Of a stretch of DNA of 64,000 nucleotides, positions 24,319-32,662 are shown one piece after another. Position 1 is the first letter of the stretch. Each line of letters opens with the position of its first letter. The stretch covers positions 1 to 64,000 of the forward strand of contig DAOUJC010000022.1 of the NCBI GenBank assembly GCA_034423135.1. The letters run 5' to 3'. The DNA is from JAPPHY01 sp034423135. GTDB taxonomy: Bacteria > Chloroflexota > Dehalococcoidia > Lucifugimonadales > UBA2985. The position numbers and the translations under genes were made by a program. The notes beneath the pieces are model-generated. The model saw nothing but the letters and a program-made list of their open reading frames with translations, had not been told where the DNA came from and did not search any database.

Positions 24319-24330
24319 CACTCCTCGCTT

Positions 24331-24549
24331 TCACTTGAACCGGTACGTGATCCGGCCCCGGGTCAGGTCGTACGGCGAAAGCTCCACCAGCACCCTGTCT
24401 CCCGGCAGCACCCGGATGAAGTGTACCCTGATCTTGCCGGAGGCATGGGCCAATATTCGATGGCCGTTTGCCAGGTCCACCCAAAACATGGCGTTGGGCA
24501 GAGACTGGGCCACCGTTCCTTCCACCTCCAGGCCGGGTTTCTTAGGCAT
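24331..24549 (-). CDS. infA: Translation initiation factor IF-1
   Basis: 72 residues of the S1/OB fold: KKPGLEVEGTVAQSLPNAMF, GKIRVHFIRVLPGDRVLVEL, SPYDLTRGRITYRFK. The ATG at 24549 gives the family's normal length; an in-frame GTG at 24582 would add 11 residues but has no ribosome binding site. GGAAGGTGG lies somewhat far (about 13 nt) upstream of the chosen start. Confidence 0.95.
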   Translation of the reverse strand: MPKKPGLEVEGTVAQSLPNAMFWVDLANGHRILAHASGKIRVHFIRVLPGDRVLVELSPYDLTRGRITYRFK

Positions 24550-24597
24550 ATTTGCTAGCAGCCCACCTTCCGGTTCGCTCACGCGTTGAAAAATACA

Positions 24598-25395
24598 TTA
24601 TAGCTGAGTAAGCACCTCCGCATCACCCTCCGTGATGAGCAGCGTCTTCTCAAAGTGGGCGGACAGGCTTCCGTCGGCGGTGACAACTGTCCAGTTGTCG
24701 TCCAGCACCTTGGTCCTCCAGCTTCCCACGTTCACCATCGGCTCTATGGCGATTGCCATGCCCTTCCTGAGCAGCGTGCCGGTGCCGGGCTCGCCGTAGT
24801 TCGGCACCTGCGGCTCCTCGTGCAGCGACCGGCCGATGCCGTGGCCCACGTACTCTCGCACTATGGAGTAGCCCTTGCCCTCCACGAACGACTGCACGGC
24901 CCAGCCTATGTCGCCCGTGCGTGCGCCATGTCTGGCGGCGGCTATGCCGCGTGCCAGAGCCTCACGCGTCACGTCCATCAACGCCTGGCTCTCGGCGGAT
25001 ATGTTGCCTACGCCTACGGTCAAAGCGGAGTCCCCGTTAAACCCTTCCACAATGGCTCCGCAGTCCACGCTTATAATGTCTCCGTCCAGCAACACCCTGT
25101 CCCCGGGTATGCCGTGGACTATCTCCTCGTTGACGGACGCGCAGACGGTGCGCGGGAAGCCCAGGTAGCCCAGGAACCCTGGCTTTGCGCCCAGCGAGCG
25201 TATCTCCTCGGCCGCAATGTCGTCCAGGTCCTGGGTGGTCATGCCCGGACGGACTGCCCTCGCCATCGCGTCGAGCGCCCTGGCGACGACGTAGCCCGCC
25301 TTGCGCATGGACTCGACCTCCCTGGGCGACTTCACGGTTATGCCGCGATTAGCGGTTGTTGGGCCTGAGAACAGCAACTCTCTTCCGGTATTCAT
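24598..25395 (-). CDS. map: Type I methionine aminopeptidase
   Basis: 265 residues. Metal ligands are visible in order: DCGAIVEGFNGDSAL (two Asp), GHGIGRSLHEEPQVPNYG (His and substrate His), IEPMVNVG (Glu) and SAHFEKTLLIT (Glu). It removes N-terminal Met from nascent proteins. Between adk (upstream) and infA (downstream), the standard spc-end order. The first ~15 residues are an extension before the family start. Confidence 0.95.
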   Translation of the reverse strand: MNTGRELLFSGPTTANRGITVKSPREVESMRKAGYVVARALDAMARAVRPGMTTQDLDDIAAEEIRSLGAKPGFLGYLGFPRTVCASVNEEIVHGIPGDRVLLDGDIISVDCGAIVEGFNGDSALTVGVGNISAESQALMDVTREALARGIAAARHGARTGDIGWAVQSFVEGKGYSIVREYVGHGIGRSLHEEPQVPNYGEPGTGTLLRKGMAIAIEPMVNVGSWRTKVLDDNWTVVTADGSLSAHFEKTLLITEGDAEVLTQL

Positions 25396-25404
25396 GTGTA
25401 TATC

Positions 25405-26046
25405 CTATGAGACCGCCTTGAGAAGCGACTCCCTAACCTCGTCTATGGTGCCCTCGCCGTCCACGTTCACGAAGCCGCTGGCCCCGCTGTAGAAGTCTAT
25501 CAGCGGCGACGTCTGCTCCGAGAAGACGCGGATCCGGCGGCTGACGGCCTCAGGGGCGTCGTCCTCGCGCTGGTACAGCTCACCGTCGCACTCGTCACAC
25601 TCGCCCGGCTTTGGGGGCGGTGAGTTCACCTCGTGGAACGGCTTCTGGCAGACGCGGCAAATCCACCGGCCACCCAGCCTGACTATGAGCTCTTTCTCGG
25701 ATACGCTGATGTTCACCACCCGGTCGATGGCCTCGCCGCGCTTTTCGAGGGCGGCTGCGAGCGCCTGCGCCTGCTCCACGGTGCGCGGGAAGCCGTCCAG
25801 GACGTAGCCCGTGCTTGCGTCCTCTCGCCCGATGCGCTCCTCAATCATGCCTATGATCAGGTCGTCAGGCACCAGCAGTCCCTGCTGCATGTACCAGCGG
25901 GCCGTGTTGCCCAGCTCCGTGTTCCGCTCCTGGTTATCGCGCAGCAGGTCTCCCGACGATATGTGTACGATGCCCAGCGACTCCGACATAGTCTTGGCCT
26001 GAGTGCCCTTTCCCGCTCCCGGCGGGCCCAGTAGTACAATGCGCAT
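25405..26046 (-). CDS. adk: Adenylate kinase with zinc-binding LID
   Basis: 213 residues. P-loop GPPGAGKGT (7-15), GFPRTVEQA, and a LID domain with CRVCQKPFHE...CDECDG, the four-Cys zinc site of Gram-positive-type enzymes. It interconverts ATP+AMP and 2 ADP. The ATG at 26046 starts the canonical MRIVLLGPPG; the open frame upstream runs into secY and is not used. Confidence 0.96.
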   Translation of the reverse strand: MRIVLLGPPGAGKGTQAKTMSESLGIVHISSGDLLRDNQERNTELGNTARWYMQQGLLVPDDLIIGMIEERIGREDASTGYVLDGFPRTVEQAQALAAALEKRGEAIDRVVNISVSEKELIVRLGGRWICRVCQKPFHEVNSPPPKPGECDECDGELYQREDDAPEAVSRRIRVFSEQTSPLIDFYSGASGFVNVDGEGTIDEVRESLLKAVS

Positions 26047-26057
26047 CTCGATCTTCC

Positions 26058-27395
26058 CTACTTGATGAATCCCTCGTAGTTTCGCATGAGCAGCTGCGCC
26101 TCCAGCTGCCTCATGGTGTCCAGCGCCACTCCCACCATGATCAGCAGGCTGATCGACGGCAGTTGCAGCGCGCGGATGTTGGTCGCCAACGTGGCGATAA
26201 ACGGTATCACCGCGACCAGGCCCAGGAACAGCGCGCCTCCCCACGTCACTCGAATGATGATGCGGTTCAGGTACTCCTCGGTTGACCGGCCAGGCCGGAT
26301 GCCAGGTATGAACCCTCCGTTGCGCTGGAGGCTTTCAGCAAGGTTCTGCTGCCGGAACACGATAAGCGCGTAGAAGAAGGTGAACGCCACCACCAGCAGG
26401 AAGCTGAAGAAGTAGTAGAAGAACCCCGTGGGGTCGAACAGGCGCTGCACGAAGTCGGCCGCCCGGCTCATGAAGGACGCGCTGGCCGGGTCTATGAAGT
26501 AGCTGGCTACGACGCCCGGGAAAATCATTATGGAGAAGGCGAAGATGAGCGGAATCATGCCCGCCGAGTTCACCTTGATTGGCAGGTGCGTTGCCCCGCC
26601 CTGGCGGTACATCCGCCCGCCGCGGAACACGGCCCGGCCATACTGCACGGGTATACGCCTCTCGGCCTCCGTGAACATCACGATCAGGTAGACCATCAGC
26701 ACCCCGATTATCACCAGCATACCCAGGCCGGCCACGTTGTCCCGCTCCAGGAAGCCCTGGCCGACTATCTGCGGCAGCGTGGCTACAATGCCCGCGAAGA
26801 TGATGATGGAGATGCCGTTGCCTATGCCCTTCTCCGTTATCAGCTCTCCAATCCAGACCAGGAATACTGATCCCGCAGTCATGGTGATGATGATCGACAT
26901 CGTGGGCAGGAGGTTGTCTCCGGACACGCCGATGCCACTGATGGCGCCGCCCTGCTGGAGCAGCGTCAGCTGGCCGAAGGCCTGGAGCGCCGCGATGGGC
27001 ACCATGAAGTAGTGCGTAAGCTGGTTGATACGCTGCCGGCCAGCCTCGCCTTCACGACTGAGCTCCTTGAGCTGCGGGAACACGGGCACCATGAGCTGCA
27101 TGATGATGGACGCCGTGATGTACGGGAACACGCCCAGCGCGACCACGCTCAGGCTCCGCAGCGCGCCACCGCTGAACACGTCTAGGAACCCGAACAGGTC
27201 GTTCTGGCGGAAGAAGTCGGCCAGCGCCTCCCTCTCAACGCCCGGGACCGGCACCTGCGCCAGGAACCGGAAGATGACCAGCATGGCGAACACGAACAGG
27301 AGCCGAGCCCTGAGCTCAGGCACCCGCATCGCGTCGACCACTGCCTGGAGGAGCCTGGGGGTACCCGACTCCGACCTGGCGGCCTGTCTCATCAT
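26058..27395 (-). CDS. secY: Preprotein translocase subunit SecY
   Basis: 445 residues with ten membrane segments, including PITASIIMQLMVPVFPQLKE and the cytoplasmic loop RRIPVQYGRA. It forms the protein-conducting channel with SecE and SecG (secG is at 48328). Overlaps rplO by 4 nt. Confidence 0.97.
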   Translation of the reverse strand: MMRQAARSESGTPRLLQAVVDAMRVPELRARLLFVFAMLVIFRFLAQVPVPGVEREALADFFRQNDLFGFLDVFSGGALRSLSVVALGVFPYITASIIMQLMVPVFPQLKELSREGEAGRQRINQLTHYFMVPIAALQAFGQLTLLQQGGAISGIGVSGDNLLPTMSIIITMTAGSVFLVWIGELITEKGIGNGISIIIFAGIVATLPQIVGQGFLERDNVAGLGMLVIIGVLMVYLIVMFTEAERRIPVQYGRAVFRGGRMYRQGGATHLPIKVNSAGMIPLIFAFSIMIFPGVVASYFIDPASASFMSRAADFVQRLFDPTGFFYYFFSFLLVVAFTFFYALIVFRQQNLAESLQRNGGFIPGIRPGRSTEEYLNRIIIRVTWGGALFLGLVAVIPFIATLATNIRALQLPSISLLIMVGVALDTMRQLEAQLLMRNYEGFIK

Positions 27396-27841
27396 TTCGT
27401 AATCTCCATTGCCACGCCGCCCGCGGCCTCAATCTTGCGCCGGGCCTCTGTGGAGAAGCGGTGCGCCGATACCGTGAGCGCGCGGTCGATTTCGCCGCGG
27501 CCCAACACCTTCACCGGCGTACCGCGGCCCCTGACCAGCCTGGCGTCCCTGAGCGCCTGAGGCGTGACCTCGGCATCGTGGTCAAAGCGCGCCGCCAGCT
27601 CGTCCACGTTGACCGTGGCGTACTCCACGCGGAAGATGTTGGTGAAGCCGCGCTGGGTGGGCAGCCGCTTCATCAGAGGCAGCTGTCCACCCTCGAAGCT
27701 GGGGCGCACGCCACCGCCAGAGCGGGACTTCTGGCCCTTCATGCCGCGGCCCGAGTAGGTGCCCTTGCTGCCGTTTCCGCGCCCGATTCGCTTGCGATTG
27801 CGCCGGGCGCCCTTTGGCGCTCTGAGCTCGTCCAGTCTCAT
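27392..27841 (-). CDS. rplO: 50S ribosomal protein L15
   Basis: 149 residues. RIGRGNGSKGTYSGRGMKGQ, SGGGVRPSFEGGQLPLMKRL and the C-terminal FSTEARRKIEAAGG. 4-nt overlaps with rpmD upstream and secY downstream. Confidence 0.97.
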   Translation of the reverse strand: MRLDELRAPKGARRNRKRIGRGNGSKGTYSGRGMKGQKSRSGGGVRPSFEGGQLPLMKRLPTQRGFTNIFRVEYATVNVDELAARFDHDAEVTPQALRDARLVRGRGTPVKVLGRGEIDRALTVSAHRFSTEARRKIEAAGGVAMEITK

Positions 27842-28023
27842 TCTCCCTCCCGCCTGACCTGCACCAGGTGCCTCACCTTGTGCACCATGCCCATCACCAC
27901 GGGGCTGTCTTCACGCTCAACCTCCTGGTTGAGACGCCTGAGTCCCAGGGCGCGGATCACCCGGCCCTGCTCCTTGGGATAGCCGATGGCGCTCTTCTTC
28001 CACGTTATGCGTATCTTGCTCAC
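27838..28023 (-). CDS. rpmD: 50S ribosomal protein L30
   Basis: 61 residues, usual bacterial size: KIRITWKKSAIGYPKEQGRV, LGLRRLNQEVERED, VMGMVHKVRHLVQV. Confidence 0.96.
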   Translation of the reverse strand: MSKIRITWKKSAIGYPKEQGRVIRALGLRRLNQEVEREDSPVVMGMVHKVRHLVQVRREGE

Positions 28024-28056
28024 GACTAGATTCCTCGTCGAATGACCTGCTGGTCG

Positions 28057-28575
28057 TTACTCCGACGGCAGAGGCTGTCCCTTCCGTATAGCGACCTCGC
28101 GCTCCGGGTCCTTCAGCCGGGTCAGCCCGTCGATGGTGGCCCTCACCACGTTGATCGCGTTGGCGCTTCCCAGCGACTTCGTGAGAATGTCGCGTATGCC
28201 CGCCGATTCCACCACGGCTCGCACGGCGCCGCCCGCGATCACGCCCGTACCGGACGCCGCAGGCTTGAGCAACACGGAGGAGGCGCAGTGGCTGGCCATG
28301 ATCTGGTGCGGGATGGTGGTGCCCTTCAGCGGCACGCTGACCAGGTTCTTGCGGGCGATTGTGGCCCCCTTGCGCACGGCGTCCGGCACGGCGTATGCCT
28401 TGCCCAGACCCATGCCCACGCGGCCCTCGCCGTCGCCGACCACAACCATCACGCTGAACCCACGGCGCCTTCCGCCCTTGACCACCTTGGTCACACGGCG
28501 TATCTTCACCACCCTCTCGGTGAGCTGCTGCTCGGACGGCTCAGCCCGCCCGCGTCCGTCAAACGACAGCGTCAT
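28057..28575 (-). CDS. rpsE: 30S ribosomal protein S5
   Basis: 172 residues. VVKGGRRRGFSVMVVVGDGEG (double-stranded RNA-binding-like N domain), GLGKAYAVPDAVRKG, and the C-terminal domain with GTGVIAGGAVRAVVESAG. Shares one nt with rplR. Confidence 0.97.
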   Translation of the reverse strand: MTLSFDGRGRAEPSEQQLTERVVKIRRVTKVVKGGRRRGFSVMVVVGDGEGRVGMGLGKAYAVPDAVRKGATIARKNLVSVPLKGTTIPHQIMASHCASSVLLKPAASGTGVIAGGAVRAVVESAGIRDILTKSLGSANAINVVRATIDGLTRLKDPEREVAIRKGQPLPSE

Positions 28576-28943
28576 CAGAACTCCAGTCCGGCCTCTCGCG
28601 CAGCCTCGGCGAACGCCTTGACCCGGCCGTGGTACTTGTAGCCTCCCTTGTCGAACACAACCTGCGCTATGCCCCGCTCCCTTGCCCTGCGTGCCAGCAG
28701 TGATCCAACCATCGTGGACACCGATGCCTTGGGCTGCGAGTCCTTGCCTGCCTTCACCTCAGCGTCCAGGCTGGAAGCAGCCGCGAGAGTGTGGCCCTGC
28801 GAGTCGTCTATGACCTGCGCGTAGATGTGGTTCAGGCTGCGGAACAGGGCGAGACGCGGCCGGTTGGCCGTGCCCTCCAGCTTTCGCCGAGTCCTCCGGT
28901 GGCGGACCACCCGCATGCTTCTTGAGTTCTTCACCACTGCCAT
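28575..28943 (-). CDS. rplR: 50S ribosomal protein L18
   Basis: 122 residues; binds 5S rRNA. RHRRTRRKLEGTANRPRL, FRSLNHIYAQVIDDSQGHTL, KGGYKYHGRVKAFAEAARE. Confidence 0.97.
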   Translation of the reverse strand: MAVVKNSRSMRVVRHRRTRRKLEGTANRPRLALFRSLNHIYAQVIDDSQGHTLAAASSLDAEVKAGKDSQPKASVSTMVGSLLARRARERGIAQVVFDKGGYKYHGRVKAFAEAAREAGLEF

Positions 28944-28945
28944 GA

Positions 28946-29491
28946 CTATGCCCTTCTACCCGCGGCCTTGCCCGGCTTCAGGCGGACCCTCTCGCCGGCG
29001 TATCGAATGCCCTTGCCAGTGTAGGCGTTGGGGCGGCGGACCCGCCTGATGCGCGCCGCCATCTCACCCACCACCTGCTTGTCCACACCGTCCACGTGTA
29101 TGCGGTTGTTGCCCTCCACCACCAGCTCAACGCCCGGCAGCGGCGACAACTCCACGGTGTGGCTGTATCCCACCTGCAGCACGATGCCGTCGCCGGCCTG
29201 CTGCACGCGATAGCCCGCGCCCACCAGCTCCAGCGAGCGCCGGAAGCCTTCGCTCACGCCCGTCACCATGTTGGCCAGCAGCGCGCCGGTGAGGCCGTGG
29301 AGCGCACGGTGCTCGCGCTCGTCGGAGGGACGCTCGACTCTCAGCACGTCGCCGTCCCTGAGCACGGAGATGTCCGGGTGGAATGACCTCGTGAGTGTGC
29401 CGCGGCTGCCCGCGACCACCACGTTAGGGCCGTCTATGTCCACCCGCACGTCCGAAGGTATTGGTATTGGCTTTTTTCCTACTCTTGACAT
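28946..29491 (-). CDS. rplF: 50S ribosomal protein L6
   Basis: 181 residues, two L6 repeats. MSRVGKKPIPIPSDVRVDI at the N terminus and NAYTGKGIRYAGERVRLKPG, the family signature, near the C terminus. Confidence 0.97.
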   Translation of the reverse strand: MSRVGKKPIPIPSDVRVDIDGPNVVVAGSRGTLTRSFHPDISVLRDGDVLRVERPSDEREHRALHGLTGALLANMVTGVSEGFRRSLELVGAGYRVQQAGDGIVLQVGYSHTVELSPLPGVELVVEGNNRIHVDGVDKQVVGEMAARIRRVRRPNAYTGKGIRYAGERVRLKPGKAAGRRA

Positions 29492-29495
29492 ATCA

Positions 29496-29894
29496 CTACC
29501 ACAGATAGCAAATGAATTCGCCCCCGATCCCGCGGCGGCGGGCCTCAGAGCCCGTCATCACGCCCTGGGAGGTTGATATGATGGCCACGCCCATGCCGCC
29601 GTAGATGCGCGGTATCTGCTGCGCGCCCACGTACCGGCGAAGCCCCGGCTTGCTCACCCGCTTCAGCCCGGAGATCACCGGCACCTTCTTGTCGCGGTAC
29701 TTCAGCCGCAGTCGAAGGGTGCGCTGCACGCCGCTCCTCAGGATCTCGAAGTCATCGATGAAGCCCTCTTCCTTCATGATGCGCGCCAGCGCCACCTTGG
29801 GGTTTGAGCCGGGCACAAGCACGGTGTCCCGGCGCACCATGGTGGCGTTCCTTATCCTGGTCAGCATGTCCGCTATGGGATCGGTGAGGTTCAT
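29496..29894 (-). CDS. rpsH: 30S ribosomal protein S8
   Basis: 132 residues. TDPIADMLTRIRNATMVRRD at the N terminus and GVAIISTSQGVMTGSEARRR at the C terminus. It follows rpsN by 4 nt. Confidence 0.97.
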   Translation of the reverse strand: MNLTDPIADMLTRIRNATMVRRDTVLVPGSNPKVALARIMKEEGFIDDFEILRSGVQRTLRLRLKYRDKKVPVISGLKRVSKPGLRRYVGAQQIPRIYGGMGVAIISTSQGVMTGSEARRRGIGGEFICYLW

Positions 29895-29898
29895 CAGT

Positions 29899-30084
29899 CT
29901 ACCAGCTTGCCTTTCTGATTCCCGTAATCTCGCCCTTCAGCGCCAGCTCGCGGAAGCATATCCTGCAAAGCCCAAAGTAGCGCATATAGGCCCGGGGCCT
30001 GCCGCAGAGGTAGCACCGGTTGCGGTGCCTCACCGAGAACTTCTTGGGCTTGCGCCACTTGGCTATCTGGGACGTCTTTGCCAA
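29899..30084 (-). CDS. rpsN: 30S ribosomal protein S14, type Z
   Basis: 61 residues; short zinc-binding form with CYLCGRPRAYMRYFGLCRIC. Normal spc position between rplE and rpsH. Confidence 0.97.
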   Translation of the reverse strand: MAKTSQIAKWRKPKKFSVRHRNRCYLCGRPRAYMRYFGLCRICFRELALKGEITGIRKASW

Positions 30085-30126
30085 CTTGATCCTTTCTTGT
30101 GCTGAGTCACGGCCTCGCGAATCTGC

Positions 30127-31332
30127 CTATGCGTTGCCGTCTCCTCCCGGTCCAGCCTGTTCACGGGTGAAGGGCATGCCCATCAGGTCCAACAGGCGCA
30201 TGGCCTCCCGGTCAGTGCCGGCCGTGGTCACGATCGACACCTGCAGGCTGCGGATGCGATCGATCTGTCCGTAGTCGATCTCCGGGAATATCACCTGCTC
30301 CCGGATGCCCAGCGAGTAGTTGCCCCGCCCGTCGAACGCCCTGCGGGAAACGCCGCGGAAGTCTCGAATGCGGGGCAGGGACGCGTTCACGAGCCTGTCC
30401 ATGAACTCGTACATGCGGTTGCCCCTCAGGGTGACGGCCACGCCTATCGGGTCGCCCTCCCTCAGCTTGAAGCCGGATATCGATCGCTTGGCGCGAGTGA
30501 CCACGGGCTTCTGTCCGGTGATGAGCGAGAGGTCTCTTGTGACGCTCTCCATGGCGCGCGGGTTGGTCTTGGTCTCGCCAAGACCGACGTTGAGCACCAC
30601 CTTCTCCAACCTGGGTATCTGCATGACGTTGCTATAGCCGAACTCCTGGTGGAGCGCACCCTTGACACTGGTACGGTACCGCTCCAGCAGACGGGGCAGT
30701 CGCTTGGCCGGAACTTCAGGCTCCGGCTCGGCGGCCGGCGCGGCCTCGACTACAGGCTCCTCCGGCGCAGCGGCTTCGGGGGCGGCCCTGCGCCTCGTCG
30801 TGCGAGTGCGGCGGGCCGGCGCTGCCTCCTCGGTCGCGGGAGCTTCCGCCTCCGCGGTTGCGGGGGCCTCAGCGGCGGGCGCTTCCGTTGCCGCAGCAGC
30901 GGCGCGAGGCTGCCGGGCGCGAGTCCGACGTGCAGGCGCGGGCGCTGCCTCCTCGGTTGCGGGAGCCTCAGCGGCGGGCGCTTCCGACGTCGCAGCGGCG
31001 CGAGGCTGTCGGGCGCGAGTTCGACGTGCAGGCGCGGGCGCTGCCTCCTCCGCTGCGGGAGCATCCGCGGCAGGCGCTTCCGACGCCGCAGCGGCGCGAG
31101 GCTGCCTGGCGCGAGTTCGACGCGCAGGCGCGGGCGCGACCTCCTCAGAAGCCGGAGCTTCGGCCTGTGCGGCCTCCGCTGCCGGTTCCTCGGCGGCCTT
31201 GGTACGCCTGGCTCGCGGTCTACGGGCCGGCGTCTTCGGAGTCGCCTCCACCTCAGGCGTGGCGGCGTCTTCCGTCGTCGACTCGGAGGCTTCCGGAGCC
31301 TTTTCGTCCTCTAGTCTATCACTTCCCCACAT
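30127..31332 (-). CDS. rplE: 50S ribosomal protein L5 with ~210-residue N-terminal low-complexity extension
   Basis: 401 residues; ordinary L5 is ~180. The L5 domain begins near 211 (RLPRLLERYRTSVKGAL, SNVMQIPRLEKVVLNVGLGE, YSLGIREQVIFPEIDYGQID). The preceding ~210 residues are Ala/Pro/Glu/Arg-rich with a 32-residue tandem unit (core PARRTRARQPRAAA). No ATG, GTG or TTG with a ribosome binding site lies at the normal L5 start, so the extension should be translated. The ATG at 31332 lies 22 nt inside the rplX end. A basic/acidic mixed tail is unlike the purely acidic tails of L13 and S17. Confidence 0.92.
   Translation of the reverse strand: MWGSDRLEDEKAPEASESTTEDAATPEVEATPKTPARRPRARRTKAAEEPAAEAAQAEAPASEEVAPAPARRTRARQPRAAAASEAPAADAPAAEEAAPAPARRTRARQPRAAATSEAPAAEAPATEEAAPAPARRTRARQPRAAAAATEAPAAEAPATAEAEAPATEEAAPARRTRTTRRRAAPEAAAPEEPVVEAAPAAEPEPEVPAKRLPRLLERYRTSVKGALHQEFGYSNVMQIPRLEKVVLNVGLGETKTNPRAMESVTRDLSLITGQKPVVTRAKRSISGFKLREGDPIGVAVTLRGNRMYEFMDRLVNASLPRIRDFRGVSRRAFDGRGNYSLGIREQVIFPEIDYGQIDRIRSLQVSIVTTAGTDREAMRLLDLMGMPFTREQAGPGGDGNA
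30859..31146 (-). repeat. 96-bp tandem repeat inside rplE
   Basis: Three in-frame units of 96 bp encode 32 residues each. The marker GGCGCGAGGCTG on the plus strand recurs at 30901, 30997 and 31093, exactly 96 bp apart. The units are nearly identical at the DNA level, implying recent expansion or ongoing homogenisation; a shorter degenerate unit follows on the L5 side. Confidence 0.85.
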
Positions 31333-31625
31333 GCGTTACACACCCTAACTTTCCTGTTGTCCTCCATGAACCTGTGGCTTACCCTCACTGCTTTATCGCA
31401 GTGGGTGCAAACCAGCATCACCTTGGAGGACTTGAACGGCGCCTCCTGCTGGACAATGCCCGCCTGCCGGACGTTGGGGCGGGGCCGCACGTGTCGCTTG
31501 ATCACGTTGGCGCCCTCCACAACCACCATGTCCTGCTTGGGGAAAATGTCCTGCACCTTCCCCCGCTTGCCCTTGTCCTTGCCGGTGATGACCTGCACCG
31601 TGTCCTCGCGCCTCAGCTTCATCAC
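31311..31625 (-). CDS. rplX: 50S ribosomal protein L24 with C-terminal CxxC pair motif
   Basis: 104 residues. KOW motif near the N terminus (DTVQVITGKDKGKRGKV), VVVEGANVIKRHVRP. The C terminus has VCTHCDKAVRV and VCNACGEVID, a two-CxxC zinc ribbon as in many Gram-positive-type L24. Overlaps rplN by 4 nt; its last 22 nt are also the start of rplE in another frame. Confidence 0.96.
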   Translation of the reverse strand: MMKLRREDTVQVITGKDKGKRGKVQDIFPKQDMVVVEGANVIKRHVRPRPNVRQAGIVQQEAPFKSSKVMLVCTHCDKAVRVSHRFMEDNRKVRVCNACGEVID

Positions 31626-31990
31626 AGCACCTCCGGCGCAAGGGAAACGATGCGCATGAACGCTTTGTCCCTCAGCTCGCGGGCCACGGGGCCGAATATG
31701 CGAGTGCCGCGGGGGTTGAGGCTCTCCGTGAGCACCACCGCAGCATTCTCGTCGAAGCGTATGTAGGAGCCATCAGGCCGCCTGTGGGGCGCCGCCGTGC
31801 GAACCACGACCGCCCGGACCACCTCGCCCTTCTTGACGGCGGCGGCGGGCACAGCCTCCTTGACAGAGGCCACAATCACGTCTCCAACGCGGGCGTAACG
31901 CCTGCGGGTACCGCCGGGCACGTTGATGCACATGACCACCTTGGCCCCCGAGTTGTCGGCCACTGTCAGGCGAGAGAACACCTGTATCAT
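31622..31990 (-). CDS. rplN: 50S ribosomal protein L14
   Basis: 122 residues, the invariant length. MIQVFSRLTVADNSGAKVVM, RTAAPHRRPDGSYIRFDENA and GTRIFGPVARELRDKAFMRI. Confidence 0.97.
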   Translation of the reverse strand: MIQVFSRLTVADNSGAKVVMCINVPGGTRRRYARVGDVIVASVKEAVPAAAVKKGEVVRAVVVRTAAPHRRPDGSYIRFDENAAVVLTESLNPRGTRIFGPVARELRDKAFMRIVSLAPEVL

Positions 31991-32451
31991 GGCCGTTCCT
32001 CCTGCTCAGTCTCGCTCACAGGCTCCTCCTCGGACGGCTCCGCCTCCTCGACTGCGGGCTGCTCGTCCGTGACCGGCTCGTCATCCGACGCGTCCTCGTC
32101 CTCCAGGATCTCCATCACTTCGGCCATCGCCTCCGCGCTCTCGTCGTCGGCATCCGGCTCCACCTGCGGCATGTCCTGAATCTTCACGCCCGCTGCGGCG
32201 TCGCCTGCGGTGAGGAGGCCGGTCACTCTCCATCGCTTGGTCCGTGAAAGAGGCCGGGTCTCCATGATGTTCACCACGTCACCGATCTTGCAGCGGTTCT
32301 CCTCGTCGTGGGCGTGAAACTTGGTGACGCGCTTGACGGACTTCCCGTAGAGCGGATGCTTTTGCCTCCACTCCACGGCCACAACGACGGTCTTGTCCAT
32401 CTTGTCGCTCACCACCCGGCCCACCCGGATCTTTCGCCGCCCTCTCACCAT
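31987..32451 (-). CDS. rpsQ: 30S ribosomal protein S17 with acidic C-terminal extension
   Basis: 154 residues; ordinary S17 is ~85. The OB fold (~1-88) has GRVVSDKMDKTVVVAVE, HPLYGKSVKRVTKFHAHDE and NIMETRPLSRTKRWRV. From ~95 a strongly acidic tail (VMEILEDEDASDDEPVTDE, EEAEPSEEEPVSE) continues to the stop, which overlaps rplN by 4 nt, so the tail is not a frameshift artefact. Confidence 0.95.
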   Translation of the reverse strand: MVRGRRKIRVGRVVSDKMDKTVVVAVEWRQKHPLYGKSVKRVTKFHAHDEENRCKIGDVVNIMETRPLSRTKRWRVTGLLTAGDAAAGVKIQDMPQVEPDADDESAEAMAEVMEILEDEDASDDEPVTDEQPAVEEAEPSEEEPVSETEQEERP

Positions 32452-32452
32452 C

Positions 32453-32650
32453 TTACTTCTCCCTGATCCCGCGCTGTCTCATCACCGTCTTCAACTGCGC
32501 GACGGTCTTGCGGGCGTTTCGAAGCTCCTGCGGGTTGTTGAGCTGGCGCGTGCTCAGGCGGAAGCGAACGTTCATCATCTCCCTGTATGCGCCGTCCAGC
32601 TCCGTGTGGAGCTGGTCGTCCGTAAGGCTTCTTATCGCCGCAATGTCCAT
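32453..32650 (-). CDS. rpmC: 50S ribosomal protein L29
   Basis: 65 residues, all-helical: IRSLTDDQLHTELDGAYREM, FRLSTRQLNNPQELRNARKT. Lies at the exit tunnel and is part of the SRP/trigger factor docking site. 12 nt after rplP. Confidence 0.96.
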   Translation of the reverse strand: MDIAAIRSLTDDQLHTELDGAYREMMNVRFRLSTRQLNNPQELRNARKTVAQLKTVMRQRGIREK

Positions 32651-32662
32651 TGTTCGAATACC

